From positions 3,849,001 to 3,913,000 of the forward strand of contig NZ_JAYMGI010000002.1 of the NCBI RefSeq assembly GCF_035825295.1: a DNA stretch of 64,000 nucleotides. Reading direction: 5' to 3'. Positions 49,006 through 56,390 of this stretch are shown here, one piece after another; position 1 is the stretch's first letter, and each line of letters begins with the position of its first letter. The position numbers and the translations under genes are program-made. The notes beneath the pieces are model-generated. The model had not been told where the DNA came from, did not search any database, and was given only the letters and a program-made list of their open reading frames with translations. The DNA is from Actinacidiphila sp. DG2A-62 (GTDB lineage: Bacteria > Actinomycetota > Actinomycetes > Streptomycetales > Streptomycetaceae).

Positions 49006-49368
49006 TCAGCTGGCGATTTCGAGGGCGTGCACGGCGATCCGGTGCTTGCACATGTAGATCGCTTTGAGGCCGGCCGGGCAGTTGCAGGCGGCGCGGGCGG
49101 TCCGGTAGTTGCTGCCGCCGTCGCTGGAGACGACGAGGAACACGCGGTTCTTGCCGGTGCGGCGCAGGGGGACGACCGCGCCCTGCTCCAGCAGCTCGAC
49201 CGCCTTCTCGACCAGGTGCGGCTTGTACTGGCCCAGCTCGGGGGCCTTGGTGGCGCGGCGGATCTTCCTCCTGCACTTCGGGCCGTAGCCGTCGGGTGAG
49301 GGGCAGCGCAGGATGCGGTGGCACTTGAGGCATCGGGTGGGGTGGGGGGTGGCGTCCTGTGCGCTCAT
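49006..49368 (-). CDS. SWIM zinc finger protein
   Basis: 120 residues from ATG 49368. N-terminal zinc module TRCLKCHRILRCPSPDGYGP / KCRRKI and a C-terminal SWIM motif ACNCPAGLKAIYMCKH (C-x-C-x9-C-x-H) near 93-110. SWIM domains bind DNA or protein and often occur in nucleic-acid enzymes; here no other domain is attached. First gene after operator B2, probably co-transcribed with the two genes below it. Confidence 0.75.
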   Translation of the reverse strand: MSAQDATPHPTRCLKCHRILRCPSPDGYGPKCRRKIRRATKAPELGQYKPHLVEKAVELLEQGAVVPLRRTGKNRVFLVVSSDGGSNYRTARAACNCPAGLKAIYMCKHRIAVHALEIAS

Positions 49369-49406
49369 CGCGGGCCTCGCCTTACTGGGTGGTTTGTGGT
49401 GACAAC

Positions 49407-49453
49407 TTCATTCTTTCCCAAGTCAACTTTGGGAAACCAATTTGGGTAAAGAT
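49407..49453 (-). promoter_or_regulatory. Type B operator/promoter, copy B2
   Basis: TTCATTCTTTCCCAAGT, then CAACTTTGGGAAACC, then AATTTGGGTAAAG: an inverted repeat (TTCCCAAGT/ACTTTGGGAA) and a direct repeat (CTTTGGGAAA / ATTTGGGTAA). Placed 39 bases before the 49368 start. Confidence 0.6.
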
Positions 49454-49518
49454 GGGAGGCAAAGGGTCGGCAAAGATCGCAGGTCCCGGGCATGTCCGGC
49501 GGCCGGGCCGGACAGCAC

Positions 49519-49553
49519 GACGCCCCGCCCTCCACCTGGGAGGACGGGGCGTC
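49519..49553 (-). terminator. 15-bp stem-loop behind the 49567 gene
   Basis: Arms GACGCCCCGCCCTCC and GGAGGACGGGGCGTC (one mismatch) around a 5-base loop, 14 bases past the stop at 49567. Confidence 0.65.
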
Positions 49554-49566
49554 AGCCGTGTCCGGA

Positions 49567-50079
49567 CTACTGTCCGGACGTGTCCGGCTCGCCGTCCGGC
49601 CGCTCGCACGAGCCGTGGGTGTCGCAGTTGCAGCGCCCGCACCCGACGCACATCTGGTCGGCTTCCAGGCCGCACCGCCCGCACCCGCCGGTCTCGTCCA
49701 GTTCCTCGTCGTCCAGCGCGAGCGTCAGCTCGACCAGCGAGTCCCGGGTGAACCGGAGCCGGCGCACGCACCCGCCGTCGCAGTACGCGCTCTCGCCGAG
49801 ACCGACGTACAGGCTCTCGTGGCCCTCGCATGCGTAGTCCGAGGGGTTCTCGGCGGGCGCGACCTTCACCGTCAGGTCGTAGACCTCGATCACACCGACG
49901 CCTTCGACGTCGGCGCGGGAGCGGACGGCGCCGACCTCGGCGATCATGTCGCTGTCGTTGTCGACCTGCTTGCCCTGGGCGCGGGCCACCCCGTAGATGA
50001 GGGTGCGCAGCTCGCCGCCGTCCTTCGCGGTGAACGTCTTCTCCTCGAAGGCGGGGTGCTCGATGGTGACCTCGTACAT
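49567..50079 (-). CDS. Unknown protein with cysteine-rich zinc region
   Basis: 170 residues from ATG 50079. N-terminal half strand-rich (MYEVTIEHPAFEEKTFTAKD). C-terminal half has YACEGHESL, AYCDGGCVRR, GGCGRCGLEADQMCVGCGRC and NCDTHGSC, enough ligands for two or three zinc ions, a RING- or FYVE-like density. No catalytic residues recognised. Possibly an adaptor that binds host proteins. Confidence 0.6.
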   Translation of the reverse strand: MYEVTIEHPAFEEKTFTAKDGGELRTLIYGVARAQGKQVDNDSDMIAEVGAVRSRADVEGVGVIEVYDLTVKVAPAENPSDYACEGHESLYVGLGESAYCDGGCVRRLRFTRDSLVELTLALDDEELDETGGCGRCGLEADQMCVGCGRCNCDTHGSCERPDGEPDTSGQ

Positions 50080-50116
50080 GGCGTTCTCCTCGGTGCTCGC
50101 GGGGCGGTGGTCGAGC

Positions 50117-50140
50117 GGGGCGGGCCGGGCGGCCCGCCCC
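50117..50140 (-). terminator. GC stem-loop behind the 50154 gene
   Basis: 10-base arms GGGGCGGGCC and GGCCCGCCCC with a 4-base loop, 14 bases past the stop at 50154. Confidence 0.6.
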
Positions 50141-50153
50141 GTGGAGCTGGGGG

Positions 50154-51536
50154 TCAGCGGGCCGGGGTCTGGGCGGCGTCCGGCTGCGGGCGGTGCGCGA
50201 AGACGCACAGGGACGAGGGGCGCAGCGGCTCGACGGCCCAACCCGCGTCCTTGAAGCGGTCCGCGAGGGCGTCGAGCGCCGGGCCGTGCCAGCCGTCGTC
50301 CCGGCGCCGGGCCAGGCCGCGCTCCAGCCAGTACGCGGCGACCAGGCCGTGGCCGCGGGGCTCGACCGCGAACCCGCGCACCGGCAGGTCGGTGTCGGAG
50401 GGGTCGGTCATGTCGTGCTCGTCGGTCAGCGTCGCGCACGCCAGGCCGTCGAGAACACCGAGGGCAGCGCCGACGTCGGGGGTGCCGCAGTGCCTCGGGG
50501 CGCAGCCGCGCGCGACGTTCGCCAGGTGGGCGGGCCGACGATCGGCGGCCTCCACCGCGGCGGCGTACCCCGGGCAGTGCTTGCGCAGGAACTCGATTGC
50601 GGCCGTGAGCCGCGCCAGGGCCGCCCGCCACTGCGGGTCCTCCGGGTCGGGGTCGCTGGCCACCCGCGTGGAGGCTTCGTTCGCGGCCTGGAGCATGTCG
50701 TTCACCTGCCGCACGGTGGGCTCGGCGTCCGGGGCGTGGTCGTCCCGAAAGGCGACGTGCAGCTCCCGGGCCTGCTCGCCGGCGAGCCGGGCGGACTCGG
50801 CGTATCGGCCCTCGCCGACCTCGCTGATCGGCACGGCCAGCGTGTGCAGCTCGCCGTGTCGGACGGTCAAGGCGACCGGCCACGCCAGGTTCAGGATGCC
50901 GACCACTTTCTCCGAGGCGATGACCAGCACGTCGCCGTCGCGGATCTCGTCGTTCCACTGCGTCGCGTCGTACGCCTCGCGGGTGCTGTCGAAGCGGTGC
51001 GCGCGCGGGTCGGTGACCGGCGCCTTGGCGGCGGCCTCCTCAGCTTCGCGGCGTTCGGCGATCCGCTCGGCGGCCTCCGCGCAGCCCTTGCAGAGCACGG
51101 GCACCCGGGCGGCCTGCTCCTCGTTGAGCCTGCGCTCGACCGGCTCGTGGCAGAGGGTGATCACCGCCGCCGGGTCCGCGAAGTGCGGCTCGAAGTCGTT
51201 CTTGCTGTGGGCCAGGTCGACGTCGGCCCGCCGGGCGAGCGCGCGGATCTCCTCGTTGCGGTCGCCGGGCTCGATCGAGTCGGCGAAGGCGCGGGCGGCG
51301 GCGGTCAGGGGAGAGGCGGGCTCGGCGCGCTCGGCGGCCAGCTTCTCGGCGTGGGCCACGCAGTGGGAGCAGAAGCGGGGCGCGGCGGCGGCCTCGGCGT
51401 CGGTCATGCGCGCGCCGGTTTGCCGGGTGCAGACGGCCGGGGCGCCTTCGGTCTCCGCGTAGTGGGGGAGGGCGGTGGTGGCGCTGCGGACCGGGATGAG
51501 GCCGGCCAGCTCGTGGAGGGGGCGGGTGTTGGTCAT
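50154..51536 (-). CDS. Large unknown protein with paired-cysteine motifs
   Basis: 460 residues from ATG 51536. Contains APRFCSHCVAHAEKLAAERA, PVLCKGCAEAAERIAERR, a strand-rich centre (RDGDVLVIASEKVVGILNLA) and a C-terminal half with DDGWHGPALDALADRFKDAG and a final SSLCVFAHRPQP strand. The two C-x2-C pairs in helices may bind zinc. No family recognised. Controlled by type B operator B3, shared with the divergent regulator. Confidence 0.55.
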   Translation of the reverse strand: MTNTRPLHELAGLIPVRSATTALPHYAETEGAPAVCTRQTGARMTDAEAAAAPRFCSHCVAHAEKLAAERAEPASPLTAAARAFADSIEPGDRNEEIRALARRADVDLAHSKNDFEPHFADPAAVITLCHEPVERRLNEEQAARVPVLCKGCAEAAERIAERREAEEAAAKAPVTDPRAHRFDSTREAYDATQWNDEIRDGDVLVIASEKVVGILNLAWPVALTVRHGELHTLAVPISEVGEGRYAESARLAGEQARELHVAFRDDHAPDAEPTVRQVNDMLQAANEASTRVASDPDPEDPQWRAALARLTAAIEFLRKHCPGYAAAVEAADRRPAHLANVARGCAPRHCGTPDVGAALGVLDGLACATLTDEHDMTDPSDTDLPVRGFAVEPRGHGLVAAYWLERGLARRRDDGWHGPALDALADRFKDAGWAVEPLRPSSLCVFAHRPQPDAAQTPAR

Positions 51537-51578
51537 GGCGCGTGGCCTCTCGGGTGGGTGGTGAGTGGTTCAATCACC

Positions 51579-51620
51579 ATCATACCCAAATGAACTTAGG
51601 TAAACCGACTTGGGTAAAGT
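51579..51620. promoter_or_regulatory. Type B operator/promoter, copy B3, between divergent genes
   Basis: ATCATACCCAAATGAACTT, then AGGTAAACC, then GACTTGGGTAAAG. On the minus strand TTTACC and TATGAT lie 17 bases apart, a good promoter for the 51536 gene. Direct repeats ACTTAGGTAAA and ACTTGGGTAAA fit a protein with two DNA-binding units. About 77 bases from the regulator start at 51697. Confidence 0.65.
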
Positions 51621-51696
51621 TTTCGCAGGTAGATCGGCCCCAAGCCCGCTACGGCTACCGCGTTTGCCAAACCCCGCTTGTGGAATACTCGAACCT

Positions 51697-52197
51697 ATGG
51701 CCACCAAGAAGACGCCCCGTCCCCCGTACGAGCCGAGCGACGACCTGCGCACCGCGCTGGCCGAGCTGGCGGCCGAGGAGGTGTCGTACGAGGAGAAGCG
51801 GCAGGCCACACGCAAGGCGGTCGCCGACGAGCTGCGCGCCTCCGGGCAGTCGCACGGCCGGGTCGCCGAGCACACGCCGTGGACCGAGGAGACCGTGCGC
51901 GGCATCGCCACCGAGTACGACGTGCCGCCGAAGACGCCCGGCAAGGTGCCACCCCCCTACGAGCCGAGCCCCGAGTTCACCGCCGCGCTGGCCGCGTGGG
52001 CGAAGGCGGAGGAGGAGTTGGGGAAGAAGCGCACGGCCGCGCGCAAGGCGGTCGCCGACGAACTGCGCACGTCCGGCGTCTCCCAGGCCAAAGTCGCCGC
52101 CCACACCCCGTGGACAGAGGCGACCGTCCGCACGATCGCCCGGGAGTACAAGGTCCCGCCGCTGCGCAAGCCGACGGTGCGCTCGATCCGCGACTGA
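51697..52197 (+). CDS. Tandem double-HTH regulator, candidate type B regulator
   Basis: 166 residues from ATG 51697. Two units of about 78 residues each start PPYEPSDDLRTALAELAAEE or PPYEPSPEFTAALAAWAKAE, continue with an RKAVADELR helix and end in an HTH (GRVAEHTPWTEETVRGIATE and AKVAAHTPWTEATVRTIARE). The units are clearly an internal duplication. One chain could bind two direct half-sites, as found in the type B operators. AATACT just upstream suggests a short-leader or leaderless transcript. Confidence 0.7.
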   Translation: MATKKTPRPPYEPSDDLRTALAELAAEEVSYEEKRQATRKAVADELRASGQSHGRVAEHTPWTEETVRGIATEYDVPPKTPGKVPPPYEPSPEFTAALAAWAKAEEELGKKRTAARKAVADELRTSGVSQAKVAAHTPWTEATVRTIAREYKVPPLRKPTVRSIRD

Positions 52198-52203
52198 CCC
52201 GGG

Positions 52204-52344
52204 TCAGCCCTTCCGGGCCGGGTCACCCTGGCCGGCCTTCGCCTGAATCCGGGCGATCTCCACCTTCGCCCGCGCGAGCACCGCGGTGACCGCGACCACG
52301 CAGCCGCCGAGCAGAACCCACACGAACGCCGTCGTACCCGCCAT
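52204..52344 (-). CDS. Small single-pass membrane protein
   Basis: 46 residues from ATG 52344 (GGAGG upstream). MAGTTAFVWVLLGGCVVAVT forms one membrane helix, then a charged helix (RAKVEIARIQAKAGQGD). Convergent with the plus-strand regulator, 7 bases between stops. Function unknown. Confidence 0.55.
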   Translation of the reverse strand: MAGTTAFVWVLLGGCVVAVTAVLARAKVEIARIQAKAGQGDPARKG

Positions 52345-52400
52345 GACGCCACCCTCCGACCTGCAACCTGGGCGGGGGAGCGTACCGCCTCCGGACATGC

Positions 52401-52432
52401 CGAGAGCCGCACACGAACGTGTGCGGCTCTCG
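52401..52432. terminator. Perfect 15-bp stem-loop
   Basis: CGAGAGCCGCACACG and CGTGTGCGGCTCTCG with a 2-base loop, 34 bases behind the gene ending at 52466. A likely terminator for the minus-strand cassette. Confidence 0.7.
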
Positions 52433-52465
52433 TGTGCCCGGCCCCGCCCCAGCGGCGCCGGGGGC

Positions 52466-52708
52466 CTACCCCAGCCGGACCGCGATGCCGACGACGATGA
52501 CGAGCGTCATCAGCGCGCCGGCGACCCACTGCCCGAGCGGGATGTCGGTGAAGCGAAACGGTTCGGGCTCGATCACCCGCTCGCCGTCGGGGACGTGGCC
52601 GCCGTGGAACAGCACGCGGTGCTTGCGGCGCTCCTCGTCCAGCCCCGTGCGCGTCAGCACCGGCGGCGACGTCGTGCGGCACTGGCCGCATCGGTACTGG
52701 AGGCTCAT
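52466..52708 (-). CDS. Small zinc-pair membrane protein
   Basis: 80 residues from ATG 52708 (AGGAG 6 bases upstream). Starts MSLQYRCGQCRTTSPPVLTR with one C-x2-C pair, then a polar middle, then LGQWVAGALMTLVIVVGIAV, a C-terminal membrane helix. Tail-anchored topology. Part of a region rich in small membrane proteins. Confidence 0.6.
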   Translation of the reverse strand: MSLQYRCGQCRTTSPPVLTRTGLDEERRKHRVLFHGGHVPDGERVIEPEPFRFTDIPLGQWVAGALMTLVIVVGIAVRLG

Positions 52709-52778
52709 CCCGACTCCTGCTCTCATTTCAGATCACCCCCCATCATGGCGGACAGGTCGGACCTGCGGGTACCAGTCG

Positions 52779-53690
52779 TCACTTCTTCTCCCTGCGGCTG
52801 GGGTGGTACTCGATCGTCCAGACGGACGGCCCCCGGTCGACGTCCTGGACGAAGCGGTGGCCGCGCGCCAGGTCCTCCGCCGTCCAGTCGTTGCCGTCTA
52901 CAGCCAACCCCTCTTCGGGGGCGTTGGCGGCGTTGTTGGCGTTGGCGTTGGCGGGCTGACCTGCGGCAACACCGGACCCCTGGGGGGCGGCCAGGGGAGG
53001 GGGCGGGGCCGGGAAGTCGTCGCGGTGCACGCCGGGCCCATTCCCGACTGGTGTTCGGACCCCCGGGCGGTGGGGGATTCCGGCCCCGTCCAGCACCCTC
53101 TTCACGGCCTGGGAATCGGGCAGACCGAGGTGCTTGTACAGGGCCGTGTGGAGTACCCCACTGCCCCCTCGATAGAGGTGGTGCAGGGCCGCCGCGATGG
53201 CCTCCCGGGAGGGGTCGGCGGCGGCCTCCTCCGGCGCATCTTCCGGGGCTTCAGGGGAGCCCTCTTCCGGGTCCTCCTCGGCGTCCTCGGCGGGGGTGTC
53301 GGCGCGGCGCGTGAAGCGGGCCAGCAGACGGGTCCGCGCGGGCGCGGGCGCGGCCTCGTTCACGACCTCGGTCGTCGTCTCCTCGGCGGCCGGGGCCGGC
53401 TTCTTCGCTGGGGCCTTCCCCTTGCCCTTGTCGGCGGCCTTCTTCGCGGGCTTGCTCTTGGGGAGCGCAATCCGGCCGGTGGCCGCGAGGACCACGGCGG
53501 CCAGGAACGCCGCGCCGATCACCCACGGGGCGATCGGGAAGGTCGCCGCGGTGCTCGCCGTGCCGTATGCGACGAAGCCGGCCGCGCCGAACCGGGCGCC
53601 GACGCTGCCGTGCTTGCCGTACTTCCCCGACAGCCAGCCGAGGAGGAGCGCCAGGAGCACGCGCAGCCCGCGCAGGTACCAGGCCGTCAT
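52779..53690 (-). CDS. Membrane protein with C-terminal winged-helix-like region
   Basis: 303 residues from ATG 53690; GTG 53696 overlapping the previous stop is an alternative. Two membrane segments at residues 1-70 (LRVLLALLLGWLSG, TFPIAPWVIGAAFLAAVVLA), then a Lys/Ala/Pro linker and acidic region. The next part, PSREAIAAALHHLYRGGSGV and LHTALYKHLGLPDSQAVKRV, resembles the DNA-binding part of Streptomyces plasmid transfer proteins. The end (RFVQDVDRGPSVWTIEYHP) is a small strand domain. Role in DNA spread or membrane association is inferred. Confidence 0.5.
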   Translation of the reverse strand: MTAWYLRGLRVLLALLLGWLSGKYGKHGSVGARFGAAGFVAYGTASTAATFPIAPWVIGAAFLAAVVLAATGRIALPKSKPAKKAADKGKGKAPAKKPAPAAEETTTEVVNEAAPAPARTRLLARFTRRADTPAEDAEEDPEEGSPEAPEDAPEEAAADPSREAIAAALHHLYRGGSGVLHTALYKHLGLPDSQAVKRVLDGAGIPHRPGVRTPVGNGPGVHRDDFPAPPPPLAAPQGSGVAAGQPANANANNAANAPEEGLAVDGNDWTAEDLARGHRFVQDVDRGPSVWTIEYHPSRREKK

Positions 53691-53692
53691 CT

Positions 53693-54058
53693 TCACCAGG
53701 TCGCGCAGGAGTCGGCCGGCCCCCGGATCAGCGGCGGCCCGGCGACGCGCCCTGCCTCGACGGCGAGCGGGCCGAGCTCGGCGAGCGGGCGCACGTCGTA
53801 GTACGGCTTCAAGTCCGGCATCCAGCCGCGCCGCTCCCCCTCCTCGTCCTCCTTGTCCTCGACGTCGACCAGGTCCTCGACCTCGTCGGCGTCGTCGTCC
53901 TGGTCGACATCGGCGAGCAGCTCTTCGGCGGCCGGGATGTCGGCCGCGGGGGACGGGGCGACGGGGGGCGGGACGGGCACAGGCCACTCCGCCGGGCCCG
54001 GCGTCTCGTTGGGGCCGAACTCGGGGTCGGGAACGGCGTGCAGGTGAGCGGGGCTCAT
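53693..54058 (-). CDS. Acidic protein of the membrane cassette
   Basis: 121 residues from ATG 54058 (ATGA overlap). Residues 15-70 are Pro-rich then strongly acidic (DVDQDDDADEVEDLVDVEDK), and the last 45 residues (GWMPDLKPYYDVRPLAELGP) may form a short folded part. Coupled at both ends to membrane-protein genes, so probably a partner of them. No family recognised. Confidence 0.5.
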   Translation of the reverse strand: MSPAHLHAVPDPEFGPNETPGPAEWPVPVPPPVAPSPAADIPAAEELLADVDQDDDADEVEDLVDVEDKEDEEGERRGWMPDLKPYYDVRPLAELGPLAVEAGRVAGPPLIRGPADSCATW

Positions 54059-54462
54059 GACGCGAGCTGATGAGCGGCGGCGGCGACCCTCTCGGCGAGG
54101 ATGCCGAGGCCGCCGTTGGCGCTGACGGCGACGTACCAAAACGCGATGCCCATCATGACCACGCCGCGACGGCTGAGCTTCTTCCACGCGATGATCGCCA
54201 GCATGCACAGGCCGATCGCGGGGAGCGTCATCCCGGGGATGAAGCTGTTGACGACCTTGATCAGGTCGTTGACCAGCCCGCGCACGAGGGAGAAGGGCCA
54301 GCCGGCGGCGGCGTAGGACGCTCCGGCGAGGACCGACAGGGCGAGGCACCATCCCCAGCTGAGCGCATTGGCCTGGCCGTCGCCCTTGGTGCCGACGATC
54401 AGCACGACGGTCAGGACGGCGGCCAGTCCGACCGGACCGAGGGTGCCGATGAGCGAGTTCAT
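54055..54462 (-). CDS. Multi-pass membrane protein
   Basis: 135 residues from ATG 54462 (AAGGAA upstream). Four hydrophobic segments: LGPVGLAAVLTVVLIVG, WCLALSVLAGASYAAAGWPF, MTLPAIGLCMLAIIAW and VVMMGIAFWYVAVSANGG. The third is followed by KKLSRRG. Size and pattern resemble small membrane proteins beside Streptomyces transfer genes. No transporter motif. Confidence 0.6.
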   Translation of the reverse strand: MNSLIGTLGPVGLAAVLTVVLIVGTKGDGQANALSWGWCLALSVLAGASYAAAGWPFSLVRGLVNDLIKVVNSFIPGMTLPAIGLCMLAIIAWKKLSRRGVVMMGIAFWYVAVSANGGLGILAERVAAAAHQLAS

Positions 54463-54485
54463 GATCTGTTCCTTCGCGGGTGAGA

Positions 54486-55442
54486 TCAGACGGGGAGGTG
54501 GGGCGTGCCGTACAGCAGCGAGCCGACGACCATCGAGACCATGGGGATGCGGGCGGCGAGCGCGAACGGCGGGAGCCAGCGGCGGGTCTTGTGGTCCCAC
54601 GCCCAGACGCCGATGGCGACGCCGTACCAGATCACGACGTAGAACGCCATCCACGAGTGGTAGGTGTGCACGAGGTAGGCGACCTCGGCGGTGAAGAACT
54701 GGGGGACTCCGAGCGCGAAGCCGCCGGCGAGCGCCGTGCCGTTGTAGAGCAGCCAGCGGGACTGCGAGGAGCGGCTGATCCACCAGTCGACCAGGGACTG
54801 CTTCGGGGCGGGCTTGCTCTTGAGGTAGCCGGGGCGCGCGTACGTCTTCTCTCCGGACCCGCGCACGCTCCAGCGGCGGCGGATCGCGGCCGGGACTTCT
54901 CCCCCGTCGCCGTCCTGCTCGACATCGGCGTCCTTGACGTCCTCCAGTTCGTCGTAGTCGTCGGGGACGGGGAGCTGCGTCTCGCAGTCCGCGCACCAGT
55001 ACGCGACGAGCTGCCCGGTCGGCTGCGACCGGACCGCGTGCGGGTTGGGGTGCTCGCACGAGCCCTTGCGCGCCGTCGCAGGCGCGGGGGCCGGGGAAGC
55101 GGCGGGCACGTCGGGGTACAGCTCCTCCTTGCAGTCCGGGCACCAGAACGGGACCTGTTCGCCGGTCTCCCCCAGTTGGAAGGTGCTCGGGTTGGGATGC
55201 GTGCACACGGGACCGGCGATGACCGGCTTGGGCTCCCACCAGGCCGGGGCGCGGTCGCCGGGCCGCAGCGGGGCCGGCTGCGCCGGGACCGCCGCGGCGA
55301 CCGGCACGGTCGGCGCACTCTCGGGCTCGGCGGGCGCGGGCTCGGGCTCGGGCTGCGCCTGGTCCTCGTCGGGCTCGGCGGCCTCGTCCGGAGTCACAGC
55401 GTCGGTGAGGCGCTGGAGCAGCGTCCGGGGGCGGAGGTCCAC
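54486..55442 (-). CDS. Membrane protein with two zinc-ribbon-like segments
   Basis: 318 residues from GTG 55442. After a Pro/Glu-rich start come two related segments, VCTHPNPSTFQLGETGEQVP / FWCPDCKEELYP and CEHPNPHAVRSQPTGQLVAY / WCADCETQLP, each with C-x-H and C-x2-C ligands. The last 110 residues have three or four membrane helices (AGGFALGVPQFFTAEVAYLV, MAFYVVIWYGVAIGVWAW). Cytoplasmic zinc parts with a membrane anchor suggest a scaffold. Unknown function. Confidence 0.55.
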   Translation of the reverse strand: MDLRPRTLLQRLTDAVTPDEAAEPDEDQAQPEPEPAPAEPESAPTVPVAAAVPAQPAPLRPGDRAPAWWEPKPVIAGPVCTHPNPSTFQLGETGEQVPFWCPDCKEELYPDVPAASPAPAPATARKGSCEHPNPHAVRSQPTGQLVAYWCADCETQLPVPDDYDELEDVKDADVEQDGDGGEVPAAIRRRWSVRGSGEKTYARPGYLKSKPAPKQSLVDWWISRSSQSRWLLYNGTALAGGFALGVPQFFTAEVAYLVHTYHSWMAFYVVIWYGVAIGVWAWDHKTRRWLPPFALAARIPMVSMVVGSLLYGTPHLPV

Positions 55443-55446
55443 AGGG

Positions 55447-56112
55447 TCACTTCCTTCGGTACGCGGGGAAGAGGGCGGCGGCGCGGGGGCCGGGGTGCTC
55501 CCCCGCCGCGCGGTAGCGGCGGTCCAGGGAGTGCAGGACGGCGAGGACCTGGTGGGCCGGGACGATACGAATGGAATCGAGCACCCATTCGCCTCGGGGG
55601 TGCGGACTTTCCGCCGGACCTTCCATGGACACGAGCGGGATCACCGGACACCCGAGGGCAGCGGACACGGCGCGGGCCTCGTGGCGGATACCGTCGAGCC
55701 GCGCGCTGACGTCCCGGTCGCCGTGCAGGAGGCGGCCGCCGACGACCCGGAGCGGGTAGCGGGCGGACCACTTCTTGCTGTCGAGGACGACTACGACGCC
55801 GCGCGGGCTGACCAGCAGGTGATCCACGTTGGCCCGGCCGGTCGGCAGGGCGCGGTCGTGAAGGACCGTCCATCCCTGGCGGGCGAGGGGCTTGAGGCGG
55901 GCCGCGGTGCGCTTCTCCCCCACCGAACCGGCGGCCCACTGCTTCGCCTGGCGACCGCGCACGGTCTGGACGCCGAGGAGTTCGGCGAGGCGGACCAGCG
56001 GACTGCGGAGGCGGCGGGCCTGGGCGGCTGCGGAGGAGCCCGCGCCGGGGCGCTGCTGGGCCTGGAGGTACCAGGCGACGGCAGCGGCCACGACGAGGAG
56101 CATGACCATCAC
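55447..56112 (-). CDS. NERD-domain nuclease-related membrane protein
   Basis: 221 residues from GTG 56112 (GTGA overlap). N-terminal membrane helix (MLLVVAAAVAWYLQA), then a NERD domain near 60-150: WAAGSVGEKRTAARLKPLAR, GWTVLHDRALPTGRANVDHL and LVSPRGVVVVLDSKKWSARY, the latter two giving the D...K-x-W signature of the nuclease-like fold. NERD proteins occur near Streptomyces plasmid and conjugation genes. Possible DNA-processing role at the membrane; catalysis not proven. Confidence 0.7.
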   Translation of the reverse strand: MMVMLLVVAAAVAWYLQAQQRPGAGSSAAAQARRLRSPLVRLAELLGVQTVRGRQAKQWAAGSVGEKRTAARLKPLARQGWTVLHDRALPTGRANVDHLLVSPRGVVVVLDSKKWSARYPLRVVGGRLLHGDRDVSARLDGIRHEARAVSAALGCPVIPLVSMEGPAESPHPRGEWVLDSIRIVPAHQVLAVLHSLDRRYRAAGEHPGPRAAALFPAYRRK

Positions 56113-56390
56113 GTGGTCTCTCCCAGCACCCGGCGCAACACCTCGGCTTGGTCCTGATCGCCGCTCTCGGTGATCAGCGCCAAGGCCCGGGACAGATCGG
56201 CTTCGTCTACCTTGGCCTGCAAGGCCAGTACGGCGACCAGATCCTGTTCCCCCTGCTCGGAGATCAGGGCCAAGATCCCGCTGAGGTTGCCGGTCTGAGC
56301 AGCCAGTACCGCCAGTACATCGGCGAGGTCCTGCTCACCGTTCTTGGCCACTGCGCCCAGAGCGGCAGCGAGTTCGTCGCTGCTGTTCAC
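56109..56390 (-). CDS. Helical tandem-repeat protein
   Basis: 93 residues from GTG 56390. Four units of about 20 residues: NGEQDLADVLAVLAAQ, TGNLSGILALISEQ, GEQDLVAVLALQAKVDE, GDQDQAEVLRRVLGET, each a helix with a Gln-Asp-Leu start. It may form a small alpha solenoid or coiled coil. Coupled on both sides to membrane-protein genes, suggesting a complex. No known family. Confidence 0.6.
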   Translation of the reverse strand: MNSSDELAAALGAVAKNGEQDLADVLAVLAAQTGNLSGILALISEQGEQDLVAVLALQAKVDEADLSRALALITESGDQDQAEVLRRVLGETT

